From positions 1 through 10,048 of the forward strand of contig JAITOQ010000152.1 of assembly GCA_031289865.1 (NCBI GenBank): a DNA stretch of 10,048 nt, in the 5' to 3' direction. The position numbers and the translations under genes are program-made. The notes beneath the pieces are model-generated. The model saw only the letters and a program-made list of their open reading frames with translations, was not told where the DNA came from and did not search any database. Within the stretch, counting starts at the first letter, position 1; each line of letters begins with the position of its first letter. The DNA is from Clostridiales bacterium (GTDB lineage Bacteria > Bacillota > Clostridia > Christensenellales > JAISNN01). Of the stretch, positions 1 through 6,103 are shown in pieces.

Positions 1-102
1 AAGAGCAATCACGCGTATCATACCGCAATAAAAATTCCTAAAATATACAATGAAAAAGCCGTCTTTGCATGGCAGAAAAAGATGAGAAAACTATTTAACT
101 AA
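1..102 (+). CDS. 3' end of an unidentified upstream gene
   Basis: Frame 1 is open from the window edge to TAA at 100-102 and encodes 33 residues ending QKKMRKLFN. The stretch is lysine-rich with no motif I recognise, so I give no function. It is taken as a real gene end because it stops just 14 nt before the tcdA start, and its stop codon overlaps the AAGGA ribosome binding site of tcdA at 101-105. That is the spacing expected within a co-transcribed unit. The rest of the gene lies to the left of the window. The alternative is a chance open frame in a leader; 33 codons alone cannot exclude this. Confidence 0.5.
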   Translation, partial: KSNHAYHTAIKIPKIYNEKAVFAWQKKMRKLFN

Positions 103-116
103 GGAACGACCGAAAA

Positions 117-872
117 ATGTTAAATCAATTTTCGAGAACCGAACTCATGTTCGGAAAAGAGGGAACGGAAAAGCTGAAACGCGCAAAAGTCGCGGTGTTC
201 GGGATAGGCGGCGTCGGAGGATATACGGTAGAGGCTTTGGCGCGGAGCGGCGTCGGGCGAATCGACCTTTTTGACGACGACAAGGTGTGTCTGACAAATC
301 TCAACCGTCAAATATTTGCGACGCGCAAGACAGTCGGACGGTACAAAGTCGACGTTGCAAGGGAGAGAACCCTCGAAATCAATCCCGCTTGCGAGGTGAA
401 CGCATTTAAGCTGTTTTATATGCCGAGTTCCGCGGACACCGTGGAGCTTGCGGTCTATGATTATGTCGCGGACGCTATCGATACGGTGACGGGAAAGCTC
501 GAATTGATCGTACGCGCAAAGGCGGCGAACGTCCCCGTTATCAGTTGCATGGGCGCGGGGAACAAATTGGATCCGACGGCTTTTCGGGTCGCGGACATCG
601 GAAAGACCTCCGTCTGTCCTCTCGCAAAGGTCATGCGCAAGGAGCTTAAAAAGCGCGGTATAGAAACGCTGAAAGTGGTGTATTCCGAGGAACCGCCGTT
701 ACCGCCTAACGACGACCTCTCGATATCTTGCAAGGAGGGCTGCGTCTGCCCCCCGGGGACTGTGAGAAAATGTACCCAAAGACGCCAAATCCCCGGCAGT
801 AATTCCTTTGTCCCCGCCGTCGCGGGCTTGATTATGGCGGGGGAGATTATAAAAGACCTCATAAAAAATTAA
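117..872 (+). CDS. tcdA: tRNA threonylcarbamoyladenosine dehydratase TcdA (CsdL-like, ThiF/MoeB/HesA family)
   Basis: Predicted cytoplasmic enzyme that uses ATP to dehydrate the t6A base at position 37 of ANN-decoding tRNAs to the cyclic ct6A form. Seen in the 251-residue protein: the nucleotide-binding glycine loop GIGGVGG at 29-35, the acidic DDDKV at 53-57, NLNRQ at 61-65, the DAIDTVTGK segment at 119-127 (E1-type Mg/ATP-binding region), and the family's C-terminal signature RQIPGSNSFVPAVAGLIM at 223-240. Length is near the E. coli protein (about 270). Four cysteines cluster at 205, 209, 211 and 219; one may be the functional cysteine of the family, or the group may bind metal (inference). 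The ATG at 117 is preceded by AAGGA at 101-105. The gene follows the partial upstream gene by 14 nt and ends inside its own terminator, so it is probably last in its operon. ThiF or MoeB is the alternative, but the C-terminal signature and the lack of thi/moe neighbours favour TcdA. Confidence 0.88.
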   Translation: MLNQFSRTELMFGKEGTEKLKRAKVAVFGIGGVGGYTVEALARSGVGRIDLFDDDKVCLTNLNRQIFATRKTVGRYKVDVARERTLEINPACEVNAFKLFYMPSSADTVELAVYDYVADAIDTVTGKLELIVRAKAANVPVISCMGAGNKLDPTAFRVADIGKTSVCPLAKVMRKELKKRGIETLKVVYSEEPPLPPNDDLSISCKEGCVCPPGTVRKCTQRRQIPGSNSFVPAVAGLIMAGEIIKDLIKN

Positions 873-899
873 ATGCAATTTTTTATGAGGTCTTTTTTT
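852..899 (+). terminator. Intrinsic terminator of tcdA overlapping its stop codon
   Basis: A perfect 19-bp inverted repeat (852-870 with 877-895) with a 6-nt loop at 871-876 is followed by a T-run through 899. The left arm encodes the last residues of TcdA (KDLIKN) and the TAA stop at 870-872 straddles stem and loop. The outer part of the stem, AGACCTC...GAGGTCT, is also used by the ftsY terminator. The A/T-rich upper stem is symmetric but there is no equally long A-run on the left, so it should work mainly on the + strand. Confidence 0.93.
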
Positions 900-901
900 A
901 A

Positions 902-936
902 GTTGAAAGTTGAAAGTTGAGAGTTGAAAGTTGAGA
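902..936 (+). repeat. Five tandem GTTGAAA-type heptamers after the tcdA terminator
   Basis: Five head-to-tail 7-bp units lie at 902-908, 909-915, 916-922, 923-929 and 930-936, reading GTTGAAA, GTTGAAA, GTTGAGA, GTTGAAA, GTTGAGA. The array starts two bases after the terminator T-run, in the sense orientation of the terminated gene. A second array with the same relation to a terminator lies at 6021-6048 on the other strand. Function unknown; the repeats are non-coding here. Confidence 0.9.
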
Positions 937-980
937 ATTTAAAAAGTAGTACTAAATTTTAAAGCAATGCGCCTATAGAG

Positions 981-1009
981 TTGCAAAATCTTTTAAAATC
1001 GTATATAAT
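981..1009 (+). promoter_or_regulatory. SigmaA-type promoter for smc (-ftsY)
   Basis: A -35 element TTGCAA at 981-986 (4 of 6 matches to TTGACA) and a perfect -10 TATAAT at 1004-1009 are separated by 17 bp. Transcription would begin near 1016, giving a leader of roughly 90 nt before the smc start. The promoter sits after the strong tcdA terminator, supporting smc as the first gene of a new transcript. Motif-based call only. Confidence 0.72.
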
Positions 1010-1023
1010 GGATATGCTAAAGT

Positions 1024-1044
1024 TTTGAAAATTGAAAGTTGAAA
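1024..1044 (+). repeat. Three degenerate GTTGAAA heptamers in the smc leader
   Basis: Units TTTGAAA (1024-1030), ATTGAAA (1031-1037) and GTTGAAA (1038-1044) are tandem copies of the heptamer seen at 902-936. They would lie just inside the predicted smc transcript, about 10 nt after the expected start site. Unlike the other two arrays, this one does not follow a terminator. Confidence 0.75.
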
Positions 1045-1091
1045 AGCAAGGATAAAAGCAATAGCCGAAGAAAAACATTCTAAGGAAAAAT

Positions 1092-1096
1092 AAAGG
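1092..1096 (+). promoter_or_regulatory. Ribosome binding site that fixes the GTG start of smc
   Basis: AAAGG at 1092-1096 stands 7 nt before the GTG at 1104. Starting at this GTG gives the normal SMC N-terminus (FKSFADKT and then the Walker A loop at residues 31-39). The next in-frame ATG, codon 8, has no comparable site and would remove the start of the first beta strand. Confidence 0.85.
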
Positions 1097-1103
1097 TTTT
1101 AAC

Positions 1104-4100
1104 GTGAATTTTAACAAGATAGAAATGCAAGGGTTTAAGTCCTTTGCGGACAAGACAAAGATTGAGTTTGACAGCGCGGTTACGGGTATCGTCGGGCCGA
1201 ACGGTTGCGGAAAGAGCAACGTTGCGGACGCAATTCGTTGGGTTTTGGGCGAACAGAGCGCAAAGACCTTGCGCGGTAAGTCCATGCAAGACGTGATTTT
1301 TAGCGGTACGGAGAGCCGTCGGTCTACATCCTATTGCGAGGTGTCCCTCTTTTTTGACAACAAGGAGAGGAATTTTAATATCGACTACGACGAATTGGTT
1401 TTGACGCGTAAGTTGGACCGTTCGGGCGACAGCGAATACCTCATAAACAAAGCGACGTGCCGTTTAAAGGATATCGTGGATTTACTCCGCGACACGGGCG
1501 CGGGGCGCGAGGGCTACAGCATCATCGGACAAGGCAGAATCGACGAGATTTTGAGCGCGAAGCCCGACGACAGACGGCATATCTTTGAGGAAGCGGCGGG
1601 TATAGCCAAGTCAAAGAGTAAAAAGGTCGAGTCGGAGCGCAAGTTAGAGCGGACACGCGACAACCTTTCGCGGCACGAGGATATCATGGGCGAATTGTTT
1701 CGCCAAATCGAGCCGCTCCGCAAACAGTCGGAGGACGCAAGGAAATGTATCGAGTTTAAGGACGAATTAAAGGTAAACGAGGTCAACGCCTACATATACC
1801 AATACGAAAACAACGAAAAGGAAAAGGACGTCATCAACTCCCGTCTTTTGACGATAGAGGAGGGGCTGTCAAAGGCGCGTAACGGCTATAACGAATCCGT
1901 CGCGTCGTTTAACGAGCGTTTGAGCGGTATCTCCGCAATCGACGGTGACATTGCGCGCCTCCGAGAGGAGCTGACCGCATATCTCGTCGAGGCGGAAAAA
2001 AACGCGGGCGAGATGAAACTCCACAGCGAACGGATAGGAAATCTTCGCACGGAGGAGGAGCGGCTAAACCGTGAAATAGCGTCTTTAAAGGCGACAGTGG
2101 ACGCAAAAAAAGCCGAAGCCGAACTTTCAGACAAAGGAGCGGAAGCCCTTTCGGAGGACATTTTAGCGAAAGAAGGACTTTTGGAGGAGTCGGAGCGCGA
2201 GCTTACGAGTCTAAAGGAAAACCTCACCGAACGCGAAGGACGGATTGAATCCTCAAACCGCAGTATTATCGACAACATGTCCAAATTGACGGAAATCAAG
2301 TCGAATATGTCGCAGCTCCTTAAGGAAGAGGAGCTTTTAAAGCGCGATGCGGCGGGTATAGAGCGGCGAATCGAGGAGATCCTTACGTCGGTGCATTCCG
2401 CGGAAGAGGTCAAAAAGAATTTTGAGGACGAAAGCTCGCGTGTAAAAGACTTAATCGACGGGGGCGTACAAGCGTTAAAGACCCTAAACGGCGAATACAT
2501 CCAAAAGGGAATAGCTATCTCAAAGGGGCGAGAGGAGAGCAGAAGCTTAAGTCAACGGATTGCCGCGCTTGAAACAAAATCAAAGATGCTTGAGGACATC
2601 AAGAATGAGTACGAGGGCTTTAATTACCCCGTCAAAAAGCTCATGGTGGACTCTAAGAGCGACAGCAATCTAAAAGAACGCAATTTGGGGGTCTTAGCCG
2701 ACCTCATTAAGATAGAGGAAAAATACGAGCAAGCCATAGACGTCGCGCTTGGCGCGGCGCTCCAAAACGTCGTCGTGAGGAGCGAGGAGGACGCAAAGTA
2801 CCTCATCGACTATTTAAAGGAAAAGCGGTACGGGAGAGTGACGTTTTTGCCGCTTTCGAGCGTCAAGCCGCGGCTTTTGGAGTCGGCTTATTCGGAGATA
2901 GCGCGGACGGCGGGCTGCTTTGGGGTCGCGTCGGAATTGGTGTCGTGCGACCCTAAATTCACTCCGATCGTTAGGAATCTTTTGGGCAGAACCGTCGTCG
3001 TGGACGTGATAGATACGGCGATTGCGATGGCAAAAAAGTATAATTACGCGTTTCGTATCGTGACGCTTGACGGCGACGTATTTGCGCCGGGCGGGGCGAT
3101 CACGGGCGGGAGCCGCAAGATGGACGCGAGCGCGGATATCATCAGCCGCGATCGCAATATCGCTCAAGTCAAGGAGAGCTTGACCAAAAGCGCGGCGCAA
3201 AACGCTATGCTCGACAAGGCGATCAAGCTTGCCGAGGGCGAAGAGGCGAGATTAAAAGCCGAAATCCAAACGCGTGAGAGCGAGCAAAAAAAGAACGAGA
3301 TCGCCTTTGCCGCGCTTTCCGAACGGTTGGAAAAGGCGGTCGGGCAGTACCGCGCATTTCTTGCGGAGCAAGAGGTTGCGGAGGAACGGCTTGCGGGCGT
3401 CAAAGGACGTATCACGGAGATACTCGGCGATATCGGGAGCGTTGACCGCTTAGAATCGGATATCGTGGAGCAGAGAAAAAACATCGACAGTCTGCGCGAG
3501 GAAACGCGGAGCGGCGTCGTCGAAAAACGCGCCGAACGCGAGGAATTAGAGGCGAAAATCACGCGCTCAAAGGTCGCGCTGTCACAGCTTTACAAGGACA
3601 GTGAGGCGGCGTTACTCAAAAAAGCGTCTATTGAGGACGAGCTTATAGGGGCGGCGGCGCGGATTTTACAGACCGAAGGGGTCGTGATACGGATAAAAGA
3701 GGCGGTTGCGGAGCAAGAGGCAAAGGCTATCAACGAGGCGATGAGCGCGGAGGATAGGGCGCGTCTCGACGCGTTAAAGGCTGAGCTTCGGCGTTTGGAC
3801 GACTACAAAGCGGAGTATCAAAGGGATTTAAACGTATTAGAGGAAAAGCGGAATGTTTTGGGCGGCGAAATATCGGAGCTTTCCGAAAAGAGAGTGAGAG
3901 AGGAGAGCCTTTTGGAGCGTTTGGTATCGGACGCGGAGGTGCTTGAGGCGCGTGTCCGCGAGGAGTACGGTCTGGAATACGGCGACGCGATAGTCATGAG
4001 GATAGAGGAATACGACTACCAAAAGTCGCTTTTACTTATCAACCGTTTAAAGCGAAAAATCAATGAGCTTGGAAACGTCAACATGCTTGCGGTGGACGAG

Positions 4101-4694
4101 TATCAAGCGGTCGGAGCGCGTTATGAGGAAATGGCGGTACAGCGCGACGATATGAAGACCGCCGAAAACGATCTTTTAAAGATTATCGGCGACCTCACTA
4201 CCGAAATGCACGCAAAGTTTAAGACCGAATTTGACAAGATAAACGAAAATTTTCAAGGGATTTTCAAACAGCTCTTCAACGGCGGCAAGGCGCATTTGCA
4301 GCTCGAACAAACCGATGAAAAAGACCTCTTAGAGGCGGGAATAGACATTTACGCCGAACCGCCCGGAAAGCGGCTCCAACATATCTCGCTCCTTTCGGGC
4401 GGCGAAAAAGCACTCACCGCTATCGCAATTTTGTTTGCGATACTCAAGCTAAAGCCTATGCCGTTTTGCGTATTGGACGAAATAGAAGCCGCGCTCGACG
4501 ACTCGAACGCAAACTTGTTTGCAGAATATCTGAAGAAGTTCAGTAAACACACGCAATTTATCGTCATCACCCACAGAAAACCGACGATGGAGCTTGCCGA
4601 CACACTTTACGGCGTCACTATGGAAGAAAAGGGCGTGTCAAAACTCGTTTCGGTACAATTGAGCGAAGCGGTCAAGCATATCAAGGAAGCGTGA
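1104..4694 (+). CDS. smc: Chromosome segregation protein SMC (condensin ATPase)
   Basis: Complete 1196-residue SMC, close to the roughly 1190 of Bacillus subtilis. The homodimer entraps DNA with ScpA/ScpB and compacts and separates origins, acting on the nucleoid. Seen: Walker A GPNGCGKSN at 31-39; conserved head segment IIGQGRID at 140-147, then the AAGIAK region; a long heptad-rich Glu/Lys/Leu coiled coil from about 170 to 520; the hinge at about 527-672, ending in the typical GGAITGGSRK; the return coiled coil to about 1030; ABC signature LSGGEK at 1097-1102; Walker B FCVLDE at 1121-1126 with the D-loop EAALDD following; and VITHRK. All ATPase elements are intact. The start is GTG with a good ribosome binding site. 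ftsY follows after 141 nt, as in many Firmicutes, but rnc, often just upstream of smc, is absent; tcdA is there instead. Likely transcribed from 981-1009. Confidence 0.98.
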   Translation: MNFNKIEMQGFKSFADKTKIEFDSAVTGIVGPNGCGKSNVADAIRWVLGEQSAKTLRGKSMQDVIFSGTESRRSTSYCEVSLFFDNKERNFNIDYDELVLTRKLDRSGDSEYLINKATCRLKDIVDLLRDTGAGREGYSIIGQGRIDEILSAKPDDRRHIFEEAAGIAKSKSKKVESERKLERTRDNLSRHEDIMGELFRQIEPLRKQSEDARKCIEFKDELKVNEVNAYIYQYENNEKEKDVINSRLLTIEEGLSKARNGYNESVASFNERLSGISAIDGDIARLREELTAYLVEAEKNAGEMKLHSERIGNLRTEEERLNREIASLKATVDAKKAEAELSDKGAEALSEDILAKEGLLEESERELTSLKENLTEREGRIESSNRSIIDNMSKLTEIKSNMSQLLKEEELLKRDAAGIERRIEEILTSVHSAEEVKKNFEDESSRVKDLIDGGVQALKTLNGEYIQKGIAISKGREESRSLSQRIAALETKSKMLEDIKNEYEGFNYPVKKLMVDSKSDSNLKERNLGVLADLIKIEEKYEQAIDVALGAALQNVVVRSEEDAKYLIDYLKEKRYGRVTFLPLSSVKPRLLESAYSEIARTAGCFGVASELVSCDPKFTPIVRNLLGRTVVVDVIDTAIAMAKKYNYAFRIVTLDGDVFAPGGAITGGSRKMDASADIISRDRNIAQVKESLTKSAAQNAMLDKAIKLAEGEEARLKAEIQTRESEQKKNEIAFAALSERLEKAVGQYRAFLAEQEVAEERLAGVKGRITEILGDIGSVDRLESDIVEQRKNIDSLREETRSGVVEKRAEREELEAKITRSKVALSQLYKDSEAALLKKASIEDELIGAAARILQTEGVVIRIKEAVAEQEAKAINEAMSAEDRARLDALKAELRRLDDYKAEYQRDLNVLEEKRNVLGGEISELSEKRVREESLLERLVSDAEVLEARVREEYGLEYGDAIVMRIEEYDYQKSLLLINRLKRKINELGNVNMLAVDEYQAVGARYEEMAVQRDDMKTAENDLLKIIGDLTTEMHAKFKTEFDKINENFQGIFKQLFNGGKAHLQLEQTDEKDLLEAGIDIYAEPPGKRLQHISLLSGGEKALTAIAILFAILKLKPMPFCVLDEIEAALDDSNANLFAEYLKKFSKHTQFIVITHRKPTMELADTLYGVTMEEKGVSKLVSVQLSEAVKHIKEA

Positions 4695-4700
4695 CGCTTC
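4686..4700 (+). other. Short dyad centred on the smc stop codon
   Basis: GAAGCG (4686-4691) and CGCTTC (4695-4700) form a perfect 6-bp stem with the TGA stop as the 3-nt loop. No T-run follows, so it is not an intrinsic terminator. It could stabilise the 3' end of the smc message or be chance. Confidence 0.45.
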
Positions 4701-4762
4701 ACCCAAATTCGCAACGGACGGCGAGAGGGGATTGGCGGTAGCAGCCCACTTTTTGAAAAGAG

Positions 4763-4798
4763 CGCGAGAAAAAATTTTTTCACAAATTTTGTCTCGCG
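4763..4798 (+). other. Hairpin in the smc-ftsY spacer (possible attenuator or processing site)
   Basis: Arms 4763-4777 and 4784-4798 pair at 14 of 15 positions around a 6-nt loop, with a GC-rich base CGCGAGA/TCTCGCG. The sequence after it, ACCTCTATTTAC, lacks a U-tract and ftsY begins 37 nt later. It is therefore unlikely to be a full terminator; partial termination, RNase cleavage or differential stability of smc and ftsY messages are possible (inference). The rest of the 141-nt spacer shows no further element apart from the ftsY ribosome binding site. Confidence 0.7.
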
Positions 4799-4835
4799 AC
4801 CTCTATTTACAAAAAAAATAAAAAAGGAATAAAAT

Positions 4836-5729
4836 ATGGGACTTTTTTCACGGATTGCCGAGGGGCTGAAAAAGACTAAGGAAGCAATCTCAAAAAAGAT
4901 TTTTGAGGTATTTAAGGCGGCTGAATTAGACGAGGCGTTTTACGACAGTCTTTACGAAGCTTTGGTGTACTCCGACATGGGTGCGGCGGCGTCGGAGGAG
5001 ATTGTGGGCGAGCTGCGCGACGAGGTATTCCGTCAAAAGATTACCGACCCCGACGAGGCAAAGGAATGCTTAAAAAAAATCGTCGTCAAAAAGGTCGATT
5101 ACGACGTACCCGAATACCGTTATCCGTTACTTATAATGATTGCGGGGGTCAACGGGGTCGGCAAGACCACCGCGATAGGCAAGCTTGCCAAGCATTTTAA
5201 AGACAAGGGAAAGAGCGTCGTAATAGCGGCTGCCGACACCTACCGTGCGGCGGCGAGCGAACAGCTTGAGGTTTGGGCGGAGCGTGCGGGCGTCAAAATC
5301 ATCATGCACGGCGAGGGCGCAGACCCCGCGGCGGTCGTCTTTGACGCAATCTCGTCGGCAAAGGCAAGAAAGACGGACGTGGTACTCGTAGATACGGCGG
5401 GACGGCTTCAAAACAAAAAGAATCTCATGGAAGAACTGAAAAAAATCAACCGTGTCATCGAGCGCGAATACTCCGACGCGGACGTACGCAACTATATCGT
5501 TCTCGACGCGACCACGGGTCAAAACGCACTCTCTCAAGTCAGTATCTTTGACGAAGCCGTCGATATCGACGGGATAGTACTCACCAAACTCGACGGAACG
5601 GCAAAGGGCGGTGTGGTCGTCGCTATCGCTTGCGAAAAGGAAATACCCGTCGTCTATGTCGGCGTGGGCGAAAAAATCACGGACTTACTGCCGTTTGACG
5701 CTAAAGACTTTGTAGAAGGGATATTTTAG
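4836..5729 (+). CDS. ftsY: Signal recognition particle receptor FtsY
   Basis: Complete 297-residue SRP-receptor GTPase. It docks Ffh-4.5S RNA-ribosome complexes at the membrane and hands nascent membrane proteins to SecYEG. Seen: an amphipathic basic N-terminus (residues 1-27, many lysines) for membrane contact; the helical N domain to about 95; G1 loop GVNGVGKTT at 104-112; DTYRAAASEQL at 134-144; G3 DTAGR at 186-190; DATTGQNA at 224-231; G4 TKLD at 250-253 followed by GTAKGG; and the closing GVGEKITDLLPFD. The long acidic A domain of E. coli FtsY is absent, as usual in Firmicutes. ATG at 4836 has AAGGA at 4824-4828, 7 nt upstream. It follows smc and probably shares its transcript. Its TAG stop at 5727-5729 lies at the foot of the large palindrome that ends the message. 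Ffh is excluded: there is no methionine-rich M domain. Confidence 0.97.
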   Translation: MGLFSRIAEGLKKTKEAISKKIFEVFKAAELDEAFYDSLYEALVYSDMGAAASEEIVGELRDEVFRQKITDPDEAKECLKKIVVKKVDYDVPEYRYPLLIMIAGVNGVGKTTAIGKLAKHFKDKGKSVVIAAADTYRAAASEQLEVWAERAGVKIIMHGEGADPAAVVFDAISSAKARKTDVVLVDTAGRLQNKKNLMEELKKINRVIEREYSDADVRNYIVLDATTGQNALSQVSIFDEAVDIDGIVLTKLDGTAKGGVVVAIACEKEIPVVYVGVGEKITDLLPFDAKDFVEGIF

Positions 5730-5890
5730 ACCTCTTTTGAAATTCAATTCACATATCTAAGGCACATCTTTTTGCGCCTACCGCGCCTTACGGAACAGTT
5801 ACATAGCGATGCTATGCGCCTATTCCGTAAGTCACGGCAGACACAAAAATCTATACCTTATCTATGCAAATTTAATTTCGCAAGAGGTCT
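5728..5890 (-). repeat. 163-bp gapless imperfect palindrome (possible structured RNA or MITE-like element)
   Basis: Positions 5728-5807 pair with 5811-5890 around a 3-nt centre (GAT, 5808-5810) with no insertion or deletion; paired coordinates always sum to 11618. By hand, 60 of 80 positions are Watson-Crick. Of the 20 others, 10 are A/C oppositions on the + strand (for example 5763/5855, 5775/5843, 5777/5841, 5784/5834), which become G-U wobbles in a - strand RNA; only 2 (5738/5880, 5800/5818) wobble in a + strand RNA. Pairing is thus 70/80 for - strand RNA against 62/80 for + strand RNA, which is why I list it as -. The best blocks are 5728-5736, 5769-5774, 5787-5795 and 5802-5807 with their partners. 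No open reading frame of note lies inside. Its origin and function are unknown to me. Confidence 0.9.
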
Positions 5891-5898
5891 TTTTTTTT
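5728..5898 (+). terminator. Terminator of ftsY formed by the base of the palindrome
   Basis: The outermost stem AGACCTCTT (5728-5736) with AAGAGGTCT (5882-5890) is followed by a T-run to 5898, the layout of an intrinsic terminator, but with about 145 nt of further hairpin between the arms. The left arm starts within the ftsY stop codon. The stem core AGACCTC...GAGGTCT equals that of the tcdA terminator. Termination on the + strand is likely; the reverse direction has no U-tract after the hairpin. Confidence 0.75.
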
Positions 5899-5921
5899 GA
5901 ACACCGTCACCGTTTTATTGG

Positions 5922-5977
5922 TTTTTATCAATAATTGAGGCGATATTTTTTTTTATCGATAATCGGGACGGTTTTTT
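5922..5977. repeat. 28-bp tandem duplication with a small dyad in each copy
   Basis: Copy 1 (5922-5949) and copy 2 (5950-5977) directly abut and agree at 22 of 28 positions; five of the six differences are transitions. Each contains a dyad: TCAATAATTGA at 5928-5938 and TCGATAATCGG at 5956-5966. Two of the differences are a compensating A-T to G-C change within the dyad. The duplication is flanked by the inverted hexamers ACCGTC and GACGGT, the latter ending in a T-run, so it might also form a weak + strand hairpin. Function unknown. Confidence 0.65.
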
Positions 5978-6020
5978 GTTAAAATTTTATGCCGCCGAAT
6001 TTATTATTTTTATCCGCAAT

Positions 6021-6048
6021 TTTCAACTTTCAACTTTCAATTTTCAAC
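6021..6048 (-). repeat. Four tandem heptamers after the surface-protein terminator
   Basis: On the + strand the units are TTTCAAC (6021-6027), TTTCAAC (6028-6034), TTTCAAT (6035-6041) and TTTCAAC (6042-6048), i.e. GTTGAAA/ATTGAAA on the - strand. They are the same family as 902-936 and 1024-1044. The array begins within two bases of the - strand terminator T-run, reading in the sense of the terminated gene, just as the first array does after tcdA. Confidence 0.9.
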
Positions 6049-6049
6049 T

Positions 6050-6079
6050 AAAAAGAACCGCTCGTTTTGTGAGCGGTTC
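6050..6079 (-). terminator. Intrinsic terminator of the surface-protein gene
   Basis: GAACCGCTC (6055-6063) and GAGCGGTTC (6071-6079) form a perfect 9-bp GC-rich stem with a 7-nt loop. On the - strand it is followed by five Ts (A-run 6050-6054 on the + strand) and lies 25 nt past the stop codon. On the + strand the hairpin is followed by CTTTT, so it may also stop transcripts from the left. Confidence 0.9.
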
Positions 6080-6103
6080 CTTTTAATATGCTTTGATTTA
6101 AGA

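Larger units (their letters stand above)
5730..6103. other. 374-nt non-coding region between convergent ftsY and the surface-protein gene
   Basis: I see no credible gene here on either strand. It holds, left to right, the palindrome and ftsY terminator to 5898, an inverted ACCGTC (5903-5908)/GACGGT (5967-5972) pair bracketing a 28-bp tandem duplication, an A/T-rich stretch to about 6020, the heptamer array, and the terminator of the - strand gene. Both flanking genes point into it, so no promoter is needed or evident. Confidence 0.8.

Noticed and set aside
902..936. Heptamer array as a CRISPR or origin iteron array
   Set aside because: The units are 7 bp and directly contiguous with no spacers, there are no cas genes, and no DnaA boxes or replication genes are nearby.
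1886..2500. 204-codon open frame antisense to smc
   Set aside because: It lies wholly inside the coiled-coil part of smc. The product is a Ser/Arg/Phe-rich low-complexity shadow of Glu/Lys/Leu codons, with no ribosome binding site or known motif.
2814..3200. 128-codon open frame antisense to the smc hinge
   Set aside because: It is an arginine-rich complement of conserved hinge codons, overlapped by an intact essential gene, and has no supporting signals.
5728..5890. Palindrome as tmRNA, 6S RNA, SRP RNA or a known riboswitch
   Set aside because: There is no tRNA-like end, no visible resume tag, no central bubble typical of 6S RNA, no GGAA-type SRP tetraloop domain, and it lies after, not before, a gene.
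5724..5894. Target-site duplication flanking the palindrome as proof of transposition
   Set aside because: Only TTTT is shared by both flanks and one side is the terminator T-run, so it is uninformative.
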